Shown piece by piece: positions 25,201-35,622 of a DNA stretch of 64,000 bases. The first letter of the stretch is position 1; the number at the start of each line of letters is the position of its first letter. Position numbers and translations under genes: made by a program. The DNA is from Owenia fusiformis. Lineage: Eukaryota > Annelida > Polychaeta > Sabellida > Oweniidae. The notes under the pieces are model-generated. The model was not told the DNA's origin, did no database searches, and was given only the letters and a program-made list of their open reading frames with translations. Location: contig CAIIXF020000008.1 in assembly GCA_903813345.2 (NCBI GenBank), positions 27,450,822 to 27,514,821 of the forward strand. The letters are read 5' to 3'.

Positions 25201-28200
25201 CGTCTGTAACAAATGGCAGGTGGTGACATTATGCATGTCAATGCCTTGTTAGTCTTGCTAAAGCCCTCGTGACCCCCCCCCCACTATAACCTCCCCACAA
25301 GTGTTGAAGAAGATAAAGAATGAGGGTCAAGAGACTCGGAGCAAGTTTGTCACAAGAATAACTGAATGATTCTTGTGGTATATGAGACTGAACAAGAGCT
25401 AATGGTAAAGTTTAAGCAAGCATCGGTCATAGTCTAGTACCTTTCCTACACCAATGGCGTAAACACTATGGCCAGCAGCCTTAAGTCTCTGTGCAGCAGC
25501 CGATGTCTTAGGCGGGTGTGTTGAATTACCATCAGTGAGAACAATCACAATGTGAGGAACCCCATCTGAATATAAACATAACATTAGAACAGTGGCGTAG
25601 CCTGGATCGAAAATTTGGGGAGGCTAATTTAAGTACATGTAGGCGAGGCAAATTGGGGCGCAGTTAAAGGAGATATGAACCTAAAAGAGGCGGGGTTTTG
25701 GACCTGCTTTCAATCATTTATTTTTATCTAACGTTTGTAATTTTGATTTGCGTTCACCTCTTAGTCCGTGCGCAGAAGTCATCAGTTGGTTGGTCATGTA
25801 ATCTAAACCAAGGTGCGTCTGGGTGGATGATCCCTCTGTATCACTTTGTCTGAGACTGGACACTTTCTTAACCAGGGCACTTTTATCCAAGAACTCGTTT
25901 AACCAGAATTCTCTCTTAACTGATTCACTAAACGTCAAAAGTCCCACCTAGAAATTGATGTGAACAATGACAGTACAAACGAGAAAGGAGTTAAAACGTG
26001 ACATGTACATGCGCATATGATGTAACACACAAATAAACAGATATAACCATTACCCGGCCCAAGGAGTACGCTGCGTAAGATATGAATACCCCTCCAAAAT
26101 TCAGAAATAATTGTTTAGGCTACCTGGGTGGCTTCTGGTCCTATTTCGAATGTCTTGATGAAATTGTTCACAAAGTCAGTCATCAGTTTAAAATTTCCCG
26201 GATATATGCTCCAAGAAGCATCGACAACAAATCCTATATCGGCAGGGTTGCTTCCGCAGTCTACGAGACAAAGAAAATAATGAGTTATATAAATTGAACA
26301 AGATAGATAAATTATATTGTTACGTTCATATACAATTTAGTGGAGCTACAAGCCCTCGTGACCCCCCCTCTACCAACTACAAGTGTTTTGCTGGTGAGGT
26401 AGATAAGGGGAGGGGTCAGTCTTCAAGTAAGGTTAATTTAATCAAGGGGGTTGAGTGTTGTTCTAGTATCAATAAAAATGATGTATCGAATGTATGTACA
26501 CACCTACATTTGCACCGAGAACGACGCCTTGCTGCACCTGTAACAAAGGTACATAGTTTTACCTTTTTCATTCGTTTGACTGGCTTATAGGTATCATTCG
26601 ATAATTCAACTGCCGGCTGACGGATTAACATACTACTTCAAGGCCTTCTCATTTAAATATGAATAGTACCTGCCACTATTCTATTCATTCCAACGGTAAG
26701 GGTTAAGATAATATTACTCGCTTTGTGAAGTTACCAACATTTCATATATTAATGACAAATTGTGTGTATTAAGGATTTAAAAATCTTACCAAGATACTGA
26801 CTAACAGAATGGCAACCCTGAAAATATCAAAGCAAACAATAAATGGCAAAACCAGTATAACAGGGACTTACAAGATATAAACAAAAGTGTTTAAAACTAC
26901 GCCCAGCCTAGTTCTCGAAACGTTCCGTCTTAAAATTTGTAAAACGGGCTGTGGTCTGTCGAGTAAAATGTCTAAAAAATATTCTAATGAGAATTTACTG
27001 GAACATTTTAGAAACCTCTAAGTCCTTTTTGGTTTTCATTTTGTTTTGACGGAATAACGTTCAACGAAGGACACATTTCGGTCGAGGTGGGTCTGAAAAA
27101 TTGTAACTGCATCGAATCCGTTTGAATCTCTGTTCTTTAAAATGTTAAAGAACGTAGTGAGAATTAGTTTCATGCGACCGGGGTTTCCTAGCGTTCAGTT
27201 TTCAATAGAGAAGTTAAACTGGCATGGCCTTTCATAACGTAAACGTGGACGGAAAGATTTGAGCTTAGCGTATACATGAAGGGGTCTGCGCATGATACCG
27301 AAACCCATTATACCGACCCGCATTATACCGAAACCCATTATACCGACGCGCATTATACCGAAACCCATACCGACGCGCATTGTACCGAAAGGCGTAATAC
27401 CGAATGACATATTCACTGTAACTACGTAGTTACTTTGAGGGAACGTCAATGTAACAAAATGGATGAACTTCCTGGTTACGAATTATTTTGCTTTCTCGAT
27501 TTAAACCTACTAATAAGTCAAGTTGCAGATTATAATTTGGCCCAAGGCTAGAAATTATAGCCTAGTTTTAATAAGCTTCTTCGATTTGGAATTTGTTTTG
27601 TAAATGAATTGTAATTCATATACTTAGCCCCTCGCTTTTGTTACATTGACGAAAGCCCGTTATATTACCAATGTATGTTACTTTGACGATTTACGCCAAT
27701 GAACAAAGGCGATGGTCGAAATGCACAAATTACAGCTTTATTGAAAAATCAAATTCCAAACCGAGAGCATTTCTAAAAGCTAGACTATATTTTCTAACGT
27801 TGTGCCAAATGACAATCCGCAACATGACTTAACGTAAGTTTAAATCGAGAAAACAAAAAACACATATCAAGGAAGGTTAAAAACAATGCAAAAACTAAGT
27901 TGTTTTGAAAGAAAATTACGTACAGAATTCAAATAGAAGAAAATGTTAGTCTTTAGTGGTTTAAAATGCAGATCTCCTAAAATCTCATTAAAACGAGACC
28001 TTAACGAGATTTCAAAGCTACATGGAAAAGCCACTTTTAGACAGATGCCTTCACTAGGCTATTCTCTGTACTTGTGTCCGTGCCTCATTTTGAGTAGTGA
28101 GTGTAAATTCTTTTCGGAAACATGATTATATTTTTTCCCTGTAATATGAATTGGATATATCTGACAAAATATGGATAGCCTAAAATATAAATTTTGTGTT

Positions 28201-31200
28201 TTTGAACATGCGGAAATATCCTGAACACTTTGAAACTGAAGTTTAGTTCCTTAATAGGTCGCTCAGTTTTCTTGTTTTTGTTCTACACAACACTTGTGTT
28301 TAATAGCCACGCGTAATTATTAATAAGCGTAATCAGATTATTTCAAGCGTCGAAATAGCTTATTTTCCTCGACGTATCTACACAAACCTTACTCACTTCG
28401 AGAGCCATGTTAGATTTTGAAACTTATGGCTCTCAAACGGAGAAGTGAACAGCTGATCAATAGTGACCTTTGAAATTGAATTAAGTCGATCCGCGGCTTA
28501 CTTTTGGTCTCTAACTGTGTCTTACATCAGTATCATCAATCCGTGTAAGTATTGGAGCGCTGCCAAGTACTTCTTTTTCGATCAAGACTTGTAAATTGTT
28601 CATCGAGTTAAAGTTTTACAGACCTATTTCCAATATGGCGGTTTGCTAGGTGCGAGATACGCAACGAACGAAATGAATTTTGAGAATTAGTTAGGTTCGG
28701 ACAACCTCCGGAGATTTACGAAAATATCCGAGCAGAAACCGCCATATTGGAATTTGGCAGTAAAACGATTCACTCGTGACACAATTACAAGTCTTGATCG
28801 AAAAAGAAGTACTCCAGCGCTCCAATACTTACACGGATTGATGATACTGATGTAAGACACAGTTAGAGACCAAAAGTAAGCCGCGGATCGACTTAATTCG
28901 ATTTCAAAGGTCACGATCATTGAGCTGTCCAAATGCTCCGTGGGAAAGCTATTATATCAAAATCCAAATAGCTTTCGCAGGAAGTAACACAAACCTATTC
29001 ACGTTATTGAGCGATCTAGATGCGTCAATTATAATTGTTTTCACTCATCGGCTTTTGGCCCGCGATACTTTTTACTTCATTCATTTGAGACGCAATTGAT
29101 ATATTAGCAACAAATCAAATGTTCTAAATGATTTTTCTTCATTTTGGAATGTTTCTCCTACCCGATATTCAAAGACGTGTCTTAAATATTAAACTTCACA
29201 TTGATCACGATTCTTGTACTTTCTGTCTTAACGACTCCCGTTCACATTTGCGAGAGTTGTTGATTGCATTGCCTTGATCGTTGGTCGAACTTCGATTTCA
29301 ACTAAATCAGATTAATCAATTAAGAAATGTAATACCATGTTTATCTAAGCAAATAATTGTAACAACTACATTATTTTTTAGCAGTTTTGACACCTAAGCA
29401 GGGTAGCCTAGTGGCGTAGACTGAGGCTACTTTGCGGTTGAACGTCGTGGGATACGGAGGTCCCGCGTTCGAGCCCCAGGTACGGAGTTGTTGATCATTG
29501 TCACTACGGACACCCGGTCCGAAGGTCCAACCGTTTACCGGCCCTTGGCTTGGGTTGGTTCTCTGGCTGCTCTTGCCGGAGACAGATTGTGAGACTGTGG
29601 TTGGTTCCTCCACTAACGTGCTTTAGTAAACTCCGGGAGTCATGCAGTATGGTAGCGGGCCCCCACCAAGGGCAGTAGTGGAACGACGCGAATCGGTCCC
29701 AGTATGGTTGCCTTGCAACTGAAGAGACTCGAGGAAATCATGCCATTCGCAGTGATCCAGAAAAGACTTTTGCTTCTTAATTTGACGTTTTAATTCATAT
29801 AACTTTCCGGGCAGTTATGATTTTTATTGGTCAAATGAATGAACGAGACATCTAGATACTACAGGGTGTTAAAAAAACGCAACCCAAAGAAATCGCTATA
29901 TCTTGGAAAATACTTATCCAATTGTGTTTATTTTTTCAGAAAAGAAAGAAGAGACTGTGTGTGTATAGCTCCTGCTGTTAGTTAGTTGTAAAACATGATG
30001 CCTTGGACACCTGCTCAAAAGACATTAGTATTAGAAAGATAGGAAAAACGCAGTCAGAGGTGACAGCCAGAGCAATTAACCCTCATAACTTTTTAACCAT
30101 GGTGTTTTGGCACTTCAGATTAGACACAAATTATCTTCATATGATGTGTAGTGAATTAGGGGAGTTTCATTAAAATCACTGCAGGGACCTTACAGTCATG
30201 ATCAAAATGCTTCCTTAAGTCTGGCTGAACCAGGGTGTTTGACTGAGTTTTGAAAGCATTTCAACCCAAACTGTAAAGTCCCTGGAGTGATTTTGATTTC
30301 ACTCTCCAGATTAATCATACATTGAATGAAGATGATTTGTGCCAAATTTGAATAGCCAAAACACTATGGTTAGAAAGTTATTTGGTTTTCTTGCTGTGGC
30401 AGTCGTCTCTGACTGCGTTTTTCGTATCTCTCCAATATTAATGTCTTTTGAGCAGTTGTCCAAGGCATCATGTTTTACAACTAACTAACAACATGAGCTA
30501 TACATACACAGTCTCTTCCTTCTTTCCTGAAAAAATGAACACAATTGGACAAGTATTTTCCAAGATATAGCGATTTCTTTGGGTTGCGTTTTTTTGAACA
30601 CCCTGTATTAAATACATGAGGAGGTACGGTTGATTGGACCATGGGCTTTCAACAGAGTCGAGAAATTGGCAAGGGTACTTTGAGAAATTGAGAAACACCG
30701 GAAATAATCCAGAAATGTCCACACCATTGTTTTCGTTAGTTATGGCAAGGCCCCGGAGGAAAAACAGCATTCGTGTGTAGCTTAATTTTTGTACCAATTA
30801 GAGCCATGACTTTAACTCAACCAAGAACGGTGGGGCAAAGTCCCTATGGGTCCCAATTGAGAATCAATTCAAATCAAAATCAAATTGAGAATCAGATGAC
30901 CTGCTAAGCCTAGTATTGATTTGCCCCTAAATAGATATAAAGGGACGCTGAATATTGGACTTAGTTAATGAGCACCATTTTAAACTGCCAATTAAAACAT
31001 GTATTCAGTGTTTCAAAATAATGAAACTGAAATATTGGGCAAAATAATAGTACAATAATGTCATTTCTAAGGGCAATATAGTGAAATATTGGACCGAGGG
31101 CCGAAGTCCAATATTTCACTATATTGCTCGCAGAAATGACGTTATTAGTATTATTACCACCGTTAACGACCAGGACTGAAACAGCAAGAAAATCTTACGC

Positions 31201-34183
31201 ATTGAACAATATCTAATTTCCCGGGGAAAATTGCCGGTCCAGAATATATTCTAGACCGGTCCATATGACGTCACACATTTCTCAGGTCGATATAGTAAAA
31301 TGAACGCCTTCTAAACTAGGACTAAAACCCCTAGAACTGGCCCGGCAAGGTGGTAATAATTGACATTTCGTTTGTGGAATGGAAACTGATGATAGAGATA
31401 ATATCAGTAGCCAAAAACTGTATAAGCAATTTAAACATGGAAATGATGCCAATTTAGAAATATTAAATGAAAAGAAATGAAATGGTTAGAAAATGAAATA
31501 ACTTCAGAATTAATGGGATCATTAAGGCACACATTGATAAAAATCACACTTGGATTTGGAAAGATTTAAAGTAAAACAAATGAATGCGCTTCTTACTATC
31601 TCCATGACAACATATCTTGCTCTCTTTAGATGAGAACAATTTTTGGCCCCATCAACACAAGATCGAAAATACAGTAATTATCAAGTTCAATGAGAAATGT
31701 GAAACTTTATATTTAATAGCACAATTATTTATTTCTACCAATGAAACAATACAGTAAAATAAACGTTTACTTTATTGAATCCAGAATTTACCACAGTTAA
31801 ATATATTTAATGGAGTACAGGGTTTACCATAATCAAACATAAATAACAGAATTATGACTTTATCCTCTATGAAATACAGAAATTGATGGTTAACTGGAAT
31901 TAAGTTTGTTGAGACGACCCCTCAATCCGAAACACGCCTAGCATCAGTTAAAAATATTCTGGCCGCAACTGAGATGTAAAGATGTTCAACGTTTTTTAAG
32001 CTTTATCTGAAAAATGTCTTTGCGAGATGAACTCTTAATTGAATATGAATATATAAAAAACAGATTAACATCGAGACTCATATGAAAAAGTTTTAAGTTA
32101 AAATATTGTGAGGTAAATGAAAATGAATTTTTAATTTTCAATCTGTTCAATAAAAAAATCATGTATGATTTGAACCAAGGTGTATGATAAAGTAATATAT
32201 AAAATATCTATTTTATATGCTGATACAGTAGAATTTCTCTTGGTTTTTCAACATAGTACCATATTTGACTTTTCAGGCTCCGTTTTTATTTTTCTATGCC
32301 TATATAATGTTACTGTGCATGTACATAATCATGTATCTACATGACGTTTTGAAAGAGTATAGAGCTAGATTCAAAGCACCGTTCTTGCGAGTTTCAAATG
32401 AAAATATTGAAAAACGCACGAATATGAGGACCGCAACTTTTTATGTCTACACTGACAAAAACTTGAAATTCCCGCTGTAAAGATATAGTCCAACGCGGAA
32501 GTGCACGTCATAAAACTGATGGGTTTTAAGGCAATGTGCCGTCCCACTGACACGGATTTCGTCACAACGCGCATCGGTAGGCCTATGTTGGTTTTCGGCA
32601 CAATGCGCGTCGGTATAATGGGTTTCGGTATAATGCGAGTCGGTATAATGAGGTGATTCCTACATGAAGACAATGTAGGAATGTGCAAGGCTCGCAAATA
32701 CCATTTCAATACCCGTCCAGCTTCAATCTCTCACGTTTAGAATGCACTGGTGATCCACTCGATTACGCTGGTTACCGAAACGGTTCGTTTTGGTAACAAA
32801 ATGTCGGAACATCGAAGGTAGGATTTTTCTCTTTTCCTTATTTCACACGTTGTAGGCAGAATTCTCCCGACATTTTTTAACACAAACGTGTATCAGTATC
32901 ATATGTTTAAGAAAAAAGACAACAGAATCGTCGATTTAATTCTCCACGGCTTCAGTTACATAAACGGTTTTTCGAAAAACATGAACATTTTTCTAAAACA
33001 TATGACACTGATATACGTTTGTGGGAAAAAACTTCTTGGGGATTCTGCCTCAACGCGAGAAATAAGAAAAAAGAAAAATCGTACCTTCGAAGTTCCGACA
33101 TTTTGTTACCCAAACGAACCGTCTCGGTAACCAGCGCAATCGGGTGGATCACCAGTGGAATGGGAAATTTGAAATTACACGTTGGTTTACACGTGAATGA
33201 CTGTACTCATGTTTATCGAATACAATTATACACTGGCAACTTTTGTTTCGATGCACAGAAGAATATGTTCTAAAAAGTGATGTATGTCATGCATGTTTAG
33301 TTCAAAATATCTTCTAAACGAGTTTATTCAAAATATGTATCAGAAAATCAGCTGAAGATTCACCAATGGCATCTTATATATCGCGGCAGGAACTTGTGAT
33401 CTAGCTTGGTGTGATAGGGTGAGAACGTATTTGGACGAATGTAAAAACGAGGTCGGGTTTCAAATGAATACGGATGTTCCAGACATTGCTTGGTAACAAT
33501 AATGAGCTTAAGCTTGCAATGTTTTTCACAACCTAAACGTGAACGGAAAATATTGAAGCGATGCATTTGTATGGATACGCATCTAGGTTGGCGTCTCAAT
33601 TTTATATGCAAGCTTTAACTCCCTAATGTCCATAATGACGCGAATGGGAAGTTATACCCGACCTTCAGACCTTTACCGTCTTTATAAAACTTCATGGAGG
33701 TGCTCAGAAGGGAATGTCCTCCAGTACTTCGAGCTTTTTTCAACATTTTCCGGCGGGTATCGCATTGCAGCCTGGTCATAATGTACGTAAACAGATACGT
33801 ACGACTTGATCGAATTACGTTCTTAGCTACAACTCAACAATAATTCAACTGCCGGCTGGCGATTTAACCGTTCTTTTATGGCCAACTCATTTGAATTGAA
33901 TTCGCGAATGCTAGCTCACTCAATCTTTTATTACGTCAAAAGATAAGTAAAGGGGGACTTGACAACACGTTTCCAAACGTTTATACGAAGATTCGCAGTC
34001 GGTTCTCAGTACTCGTTTTACTACTTTCGTTGATTGAAGACTGTGTGAGAAAAATAAAAACTCACGGAAATAGACAAGTGATCAGTTGAAATAAGTAATA
34101 TGTAAATAAATAAATTCCACTCTTCAACCGAGGCCTGTATTTGCAAGTTATAAAAGTGACAAAACATAAATCACTCACCTCAT
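22250..34183 (-). CDS. VWA gene A: secreted protein with two von Willebrand A domains, 400 aa
   Basis: Likely an extracellular matrix or secreted adhesion protein of the matrilin/VWA type; the exact role is unknown. Exons are 34183-34179 (only ATGAG), 26817-26790, 26537-26504, 26260-26124, 25947-25758, 25565-25441, 24954-24837, 24578-24386, 23287-23058, 22606-22472 and 22257-22250 (GAT-CTT-TGA end). The sum is 1203 nt and closes in frame. The protein starts MRVAILLVSIL (signal peptide). VWA1 has an intact MIDAS (DASWS; Thr in GSSTQTH; LTDG) and VWA2 does not (DSYRSGD). Each domain is bracketed by cysteines (CGSNPAD...KVC and CGERHPAD...NVC). Intron 1 is 7.4 kb and full of mobile elements. It is the most divergent of paralogs A-C, with three-codon insertions in exons 5 and 8. 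Confidence 0.85.
22690..22990. repeat. Palindromic dispersed repeat joined to half-site satellite fragment
   Basis: Lies in the intron of gene A between exons 23287-23058 and 22606-22472. It starts with the palindrome atgtcaccaccaaaaagtgg and ends with agttcaaatctgactt and aaggtcaaaaaagtc segments. These are the complement of the satellite at 6955-8345, so the two repeats belong to one composite family. Confidence 0.65.
23291..24372. repeat. ~84-bp minisatellite, 13 copies, filling a gene A intron
   Basis: The unit carries gctacttaattttactggcg, aattaccgaatcaacattca and gaaatcataaggaagataca. The ggcgaattacc block occurs 13 times from about 23312 to 24293 with 74-86 bp spacing. Some units lack the caacattca segment or carry gatacatag instead. 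The array spans the intron between exon 24578-24386 and exon 23287-23058, reaching almost to both splice sites. ORFs through it are repeat translations, not genes. Confidence 0.9.
25105..25255. repeat. Copy of the GTCACCAC palindromic repeat family
   Basis: It has the palindrome atgtcaccaccaaaagcggt, the phrase ggcgtctgtaacaaatggca and a terminal caatgccttgtta. It lies in the gene A intron between exons 25565-25441 and 24954-24837. Confidence 0.65.
27278..27412. repeat. Short tandem repeat of taccgaaacccattataccg type
   Basis: About five units alternate ccgaaacccattata and ccgacgcgcattata. A related array in the opposite orientation lies at 32570-32665 in the same intron. Confidence 0.8.
27480..27870. 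repeat. Fold-back element in gene A intron 1
   Basis: The left arm, from about 27490 (ctttctcgatttaaacctac, then aagtcaagttgcagat), pairs imperfectly with the right arm ending near 27855 (gtttaaatcgagaaaac). Both inner ends share the caaattccaa(a)ccga / tcgatttggaatttg block. The arms are about 110 bp and visibly diverged. Confidence 0.55.
28450..28940. repeat. Large palindrome with ~190-bp arms in gene A intron 1
   Basis: The left arm (about 28455-28645) and right arm (about 28735-28935) are inverted near-copies. They share gtcgatccgcggcttacttt, gtaagtattggagcgctg, tttttcgatcaagacttgta and ccaatatggcggttt. The central loop is about 90 bp. This is a fold-back element with no coding capacity. 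Confidence 0.8.
29391..29760 (+). mobile_element. tRNA-type SINE
   Basis: A GC-rich island in AT-rich intron DNA. An A box (TAGCCTAGTGG, 29404-29414) fits the RNA polymerase III consensus exactly. A B-box-like CGTTCGAGCCC (29466-29476) has two mismatches. The tRNA-like head does not fold as a functional tRNA. The body (to about 29760) includes agtggaacgacgcgaatcgg. The SINE family is not recognised. Confidence 0.5.
29862..30605. mobile_element. Mariner-type palindromic MITE, 744 bp
   Basis: It begins CAGGGTGTTAAAAAAACGCA and ends with the complement, flanked by TA on both sides (29860-29861 and 30606-30607). Inverted similarity continues through most of the element: the cgctatatcttggaaaatac, acatgatgccttgga and gaccttacag/ctgtaaagtccctgg blocks recur on the other arm. 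It is nearly a full-length palindrome. The terminal CAGGGTG is typical of mariner-like elements. No transposase is present. Confidence 0.8.
31046..31360 (+). mobile_element. Non-autonomous transposon copy with hairpin and TAATAGTACAATAA / GGTGGTAATAAT ends
   Basis: It contains the hairpin gcaatatagtgaaatattgg / ccaatatttcactatattgc, then gttaacgaccaggactgaaa, gtccagaatatattctagac and cccggcaaggtggtaataat. A longer copy in the opposite orientation lies at 35916-36625. Confidence 0.75.
32570..32665. repeat. Tandem repeat of cggtataatgggtttcggta type
   Basis: Complement of the array at 27278-27412, with about four units. Confidence 0.75.
32745..33157. mobile_element. 413-bp MITE with CACTGGTG termini and 5-bp duplication GAATG
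   Basis: The left terminus CACTGGTGATCCACTCGATT and right terminus ending GGGTGGATCACCAGTG are inverted copies. Similarity extends about 110 bp, through ggttaccgaaacggttcg, acaaaatgtcggaa and aaggtaggatttttct. GAATG occurs directly outside both ends (32740-32744 and 33158-33162), a clean 5-bp target duplication. Ends beginning CAC with a 5-bp duplication fit Transib-like elements, but the terminal heptamer is not canonical. Confidence 0.75.
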
Positions 34184-34525
34184 GATGATGCTATCTCGAA
34201 TCAGGCAGACCCGTTTGACAGAACATATTTATAATGCTATATAAATAGGGTAATCACAGTCAAATAAATTGGAACTGGATTTCCATATACTTTTTGGATA
34301 TAAAAAACAATTAATGATTCTATTCTGTATTTTTTATTACTGGTATTTCTGGCTAATATCTATAATAATGATGAGCCAATAAAATGTATTTGAAGTGTCA
34401 ATGGTTTAGGAAACAATTTGTCATTATATTTAAATGGAAATCCGGGTTTTTTCCGATTGGCAAAGTTTATGAGTTTCTATATTTGGTAAAAGTTAAAGTG
34501 ACCCAGTCTACACAGCCCAAAAATA
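34184..34525 (-). promoter_or_regulatory. Probable promoter of VWA gene A, conserved with gene B
   Basis: On the minus strand a TATAAATA box lies at 34233-34226, about 43 bases before the ATG. That is a plausible distance for a short 5' UTR. Blocks shared with the gene B upstream region include ttgacagaacata/ctgacagaacata, tttccatatactttttgga, gtatttgaagtgtcaatgg, ggaaacaatttg, aaatggaaatccggg and agtgacccagtc. Confidence 0.55.
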
Positions 34526-35622
34526 ACATAGGTCAAAAGACCCATATTAGGTAAAGAGATAAGTGTGTATGCTAACAAGTTTTTGTTTATCTTTAAACAA
34601 AGATATTTCCATTTATAATAACGGTTGTAGCCTATTGTTTCTTTTTTGCATATGTTAGGCCAATGGATTTCCTCCAGGAAAAGTACTTATAGAGATGATA
34701 AAATAATTTCGACTTTGAGACAGGGAAGATGTTTTTCTGAAATGTTGTCCTGATTTTCAACCCCTTCCACCCCTGCTTTTTCAATTTTTGTTGCATCGAT
34801 ATGTTGCGTTTTAACACACAGTTTGCGTGGGGTAGAATTATGAACAAATTACATCATATGAAATTCAGCTGAATACAATATATTTGCCCAGGAGGATCTT
34901 TTGCTAACTTATCTGTGAGGTATTGTATACAGACGATAATAACAGTGACCATACAAGACTACATGTATATTCAGTTTATTCAAAATTCAAAATTAGACTC
35001 CGGCCTTGGTCAAGTTTAAGTCAAACATCTTAGGCATTCTTGTAGTGAATGAATTTGGATATTTCTACATCTTACTCTTTACTTCTATACTGGATCAGAT
35101 ATCCCAAGTCTTCTTTAGAAATAAAATTAGGATTGCAAGGGGAACATTGGTATGCGTTTAAAAAACATTGCTTCCAAAATTTTACACTTTCTATCCCTTC
35201 TTATTTCTTATGTGTAGTGAAGTAGATTTTCACACCTAAATCAATGAACAATAATGAACTCGTGTATCCAAAATATACTATAAACATAATTACTTTGCAT
35301 GTACTGTTAAGATTTTATACATTTGAAATTATTAGAGCCATGGTAGCCATATACATAGGGAAACGCACACCAAATTAATTGATTGATTAATACAGAAAAT
35401 AATGCTCATATGATTCAATTTCCACTCTTGTATTTGCTTAACTAACCCTTAGACATATTCAATTGCATACAAATAAAGACTCTGAACTTTTTTCACACTT
35501 ATGTTTTATTATATACTCAATTTATCAAATTCAAAACTACTATTGCAGCTAGCTGTGTTAAGTATCTCAGATGTATCATGTTGTTTTAGGTCTTCATTTT
35601 GTGCACAGAAAGACTGAGCCGA

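Noticed and set aside
27195-27449. 84-aa ORF with repeated FGIMRVGIM
   Set aside because: It reads through the ccgacgcgcattata tandem repeat in gene A intron 1.
29391-29476. Functional tRNA gene
   Set aside because: A and B boxes are present, but the sequence does not form a tRNA cloverleaf and continues as a GC-rich SINE-like body.
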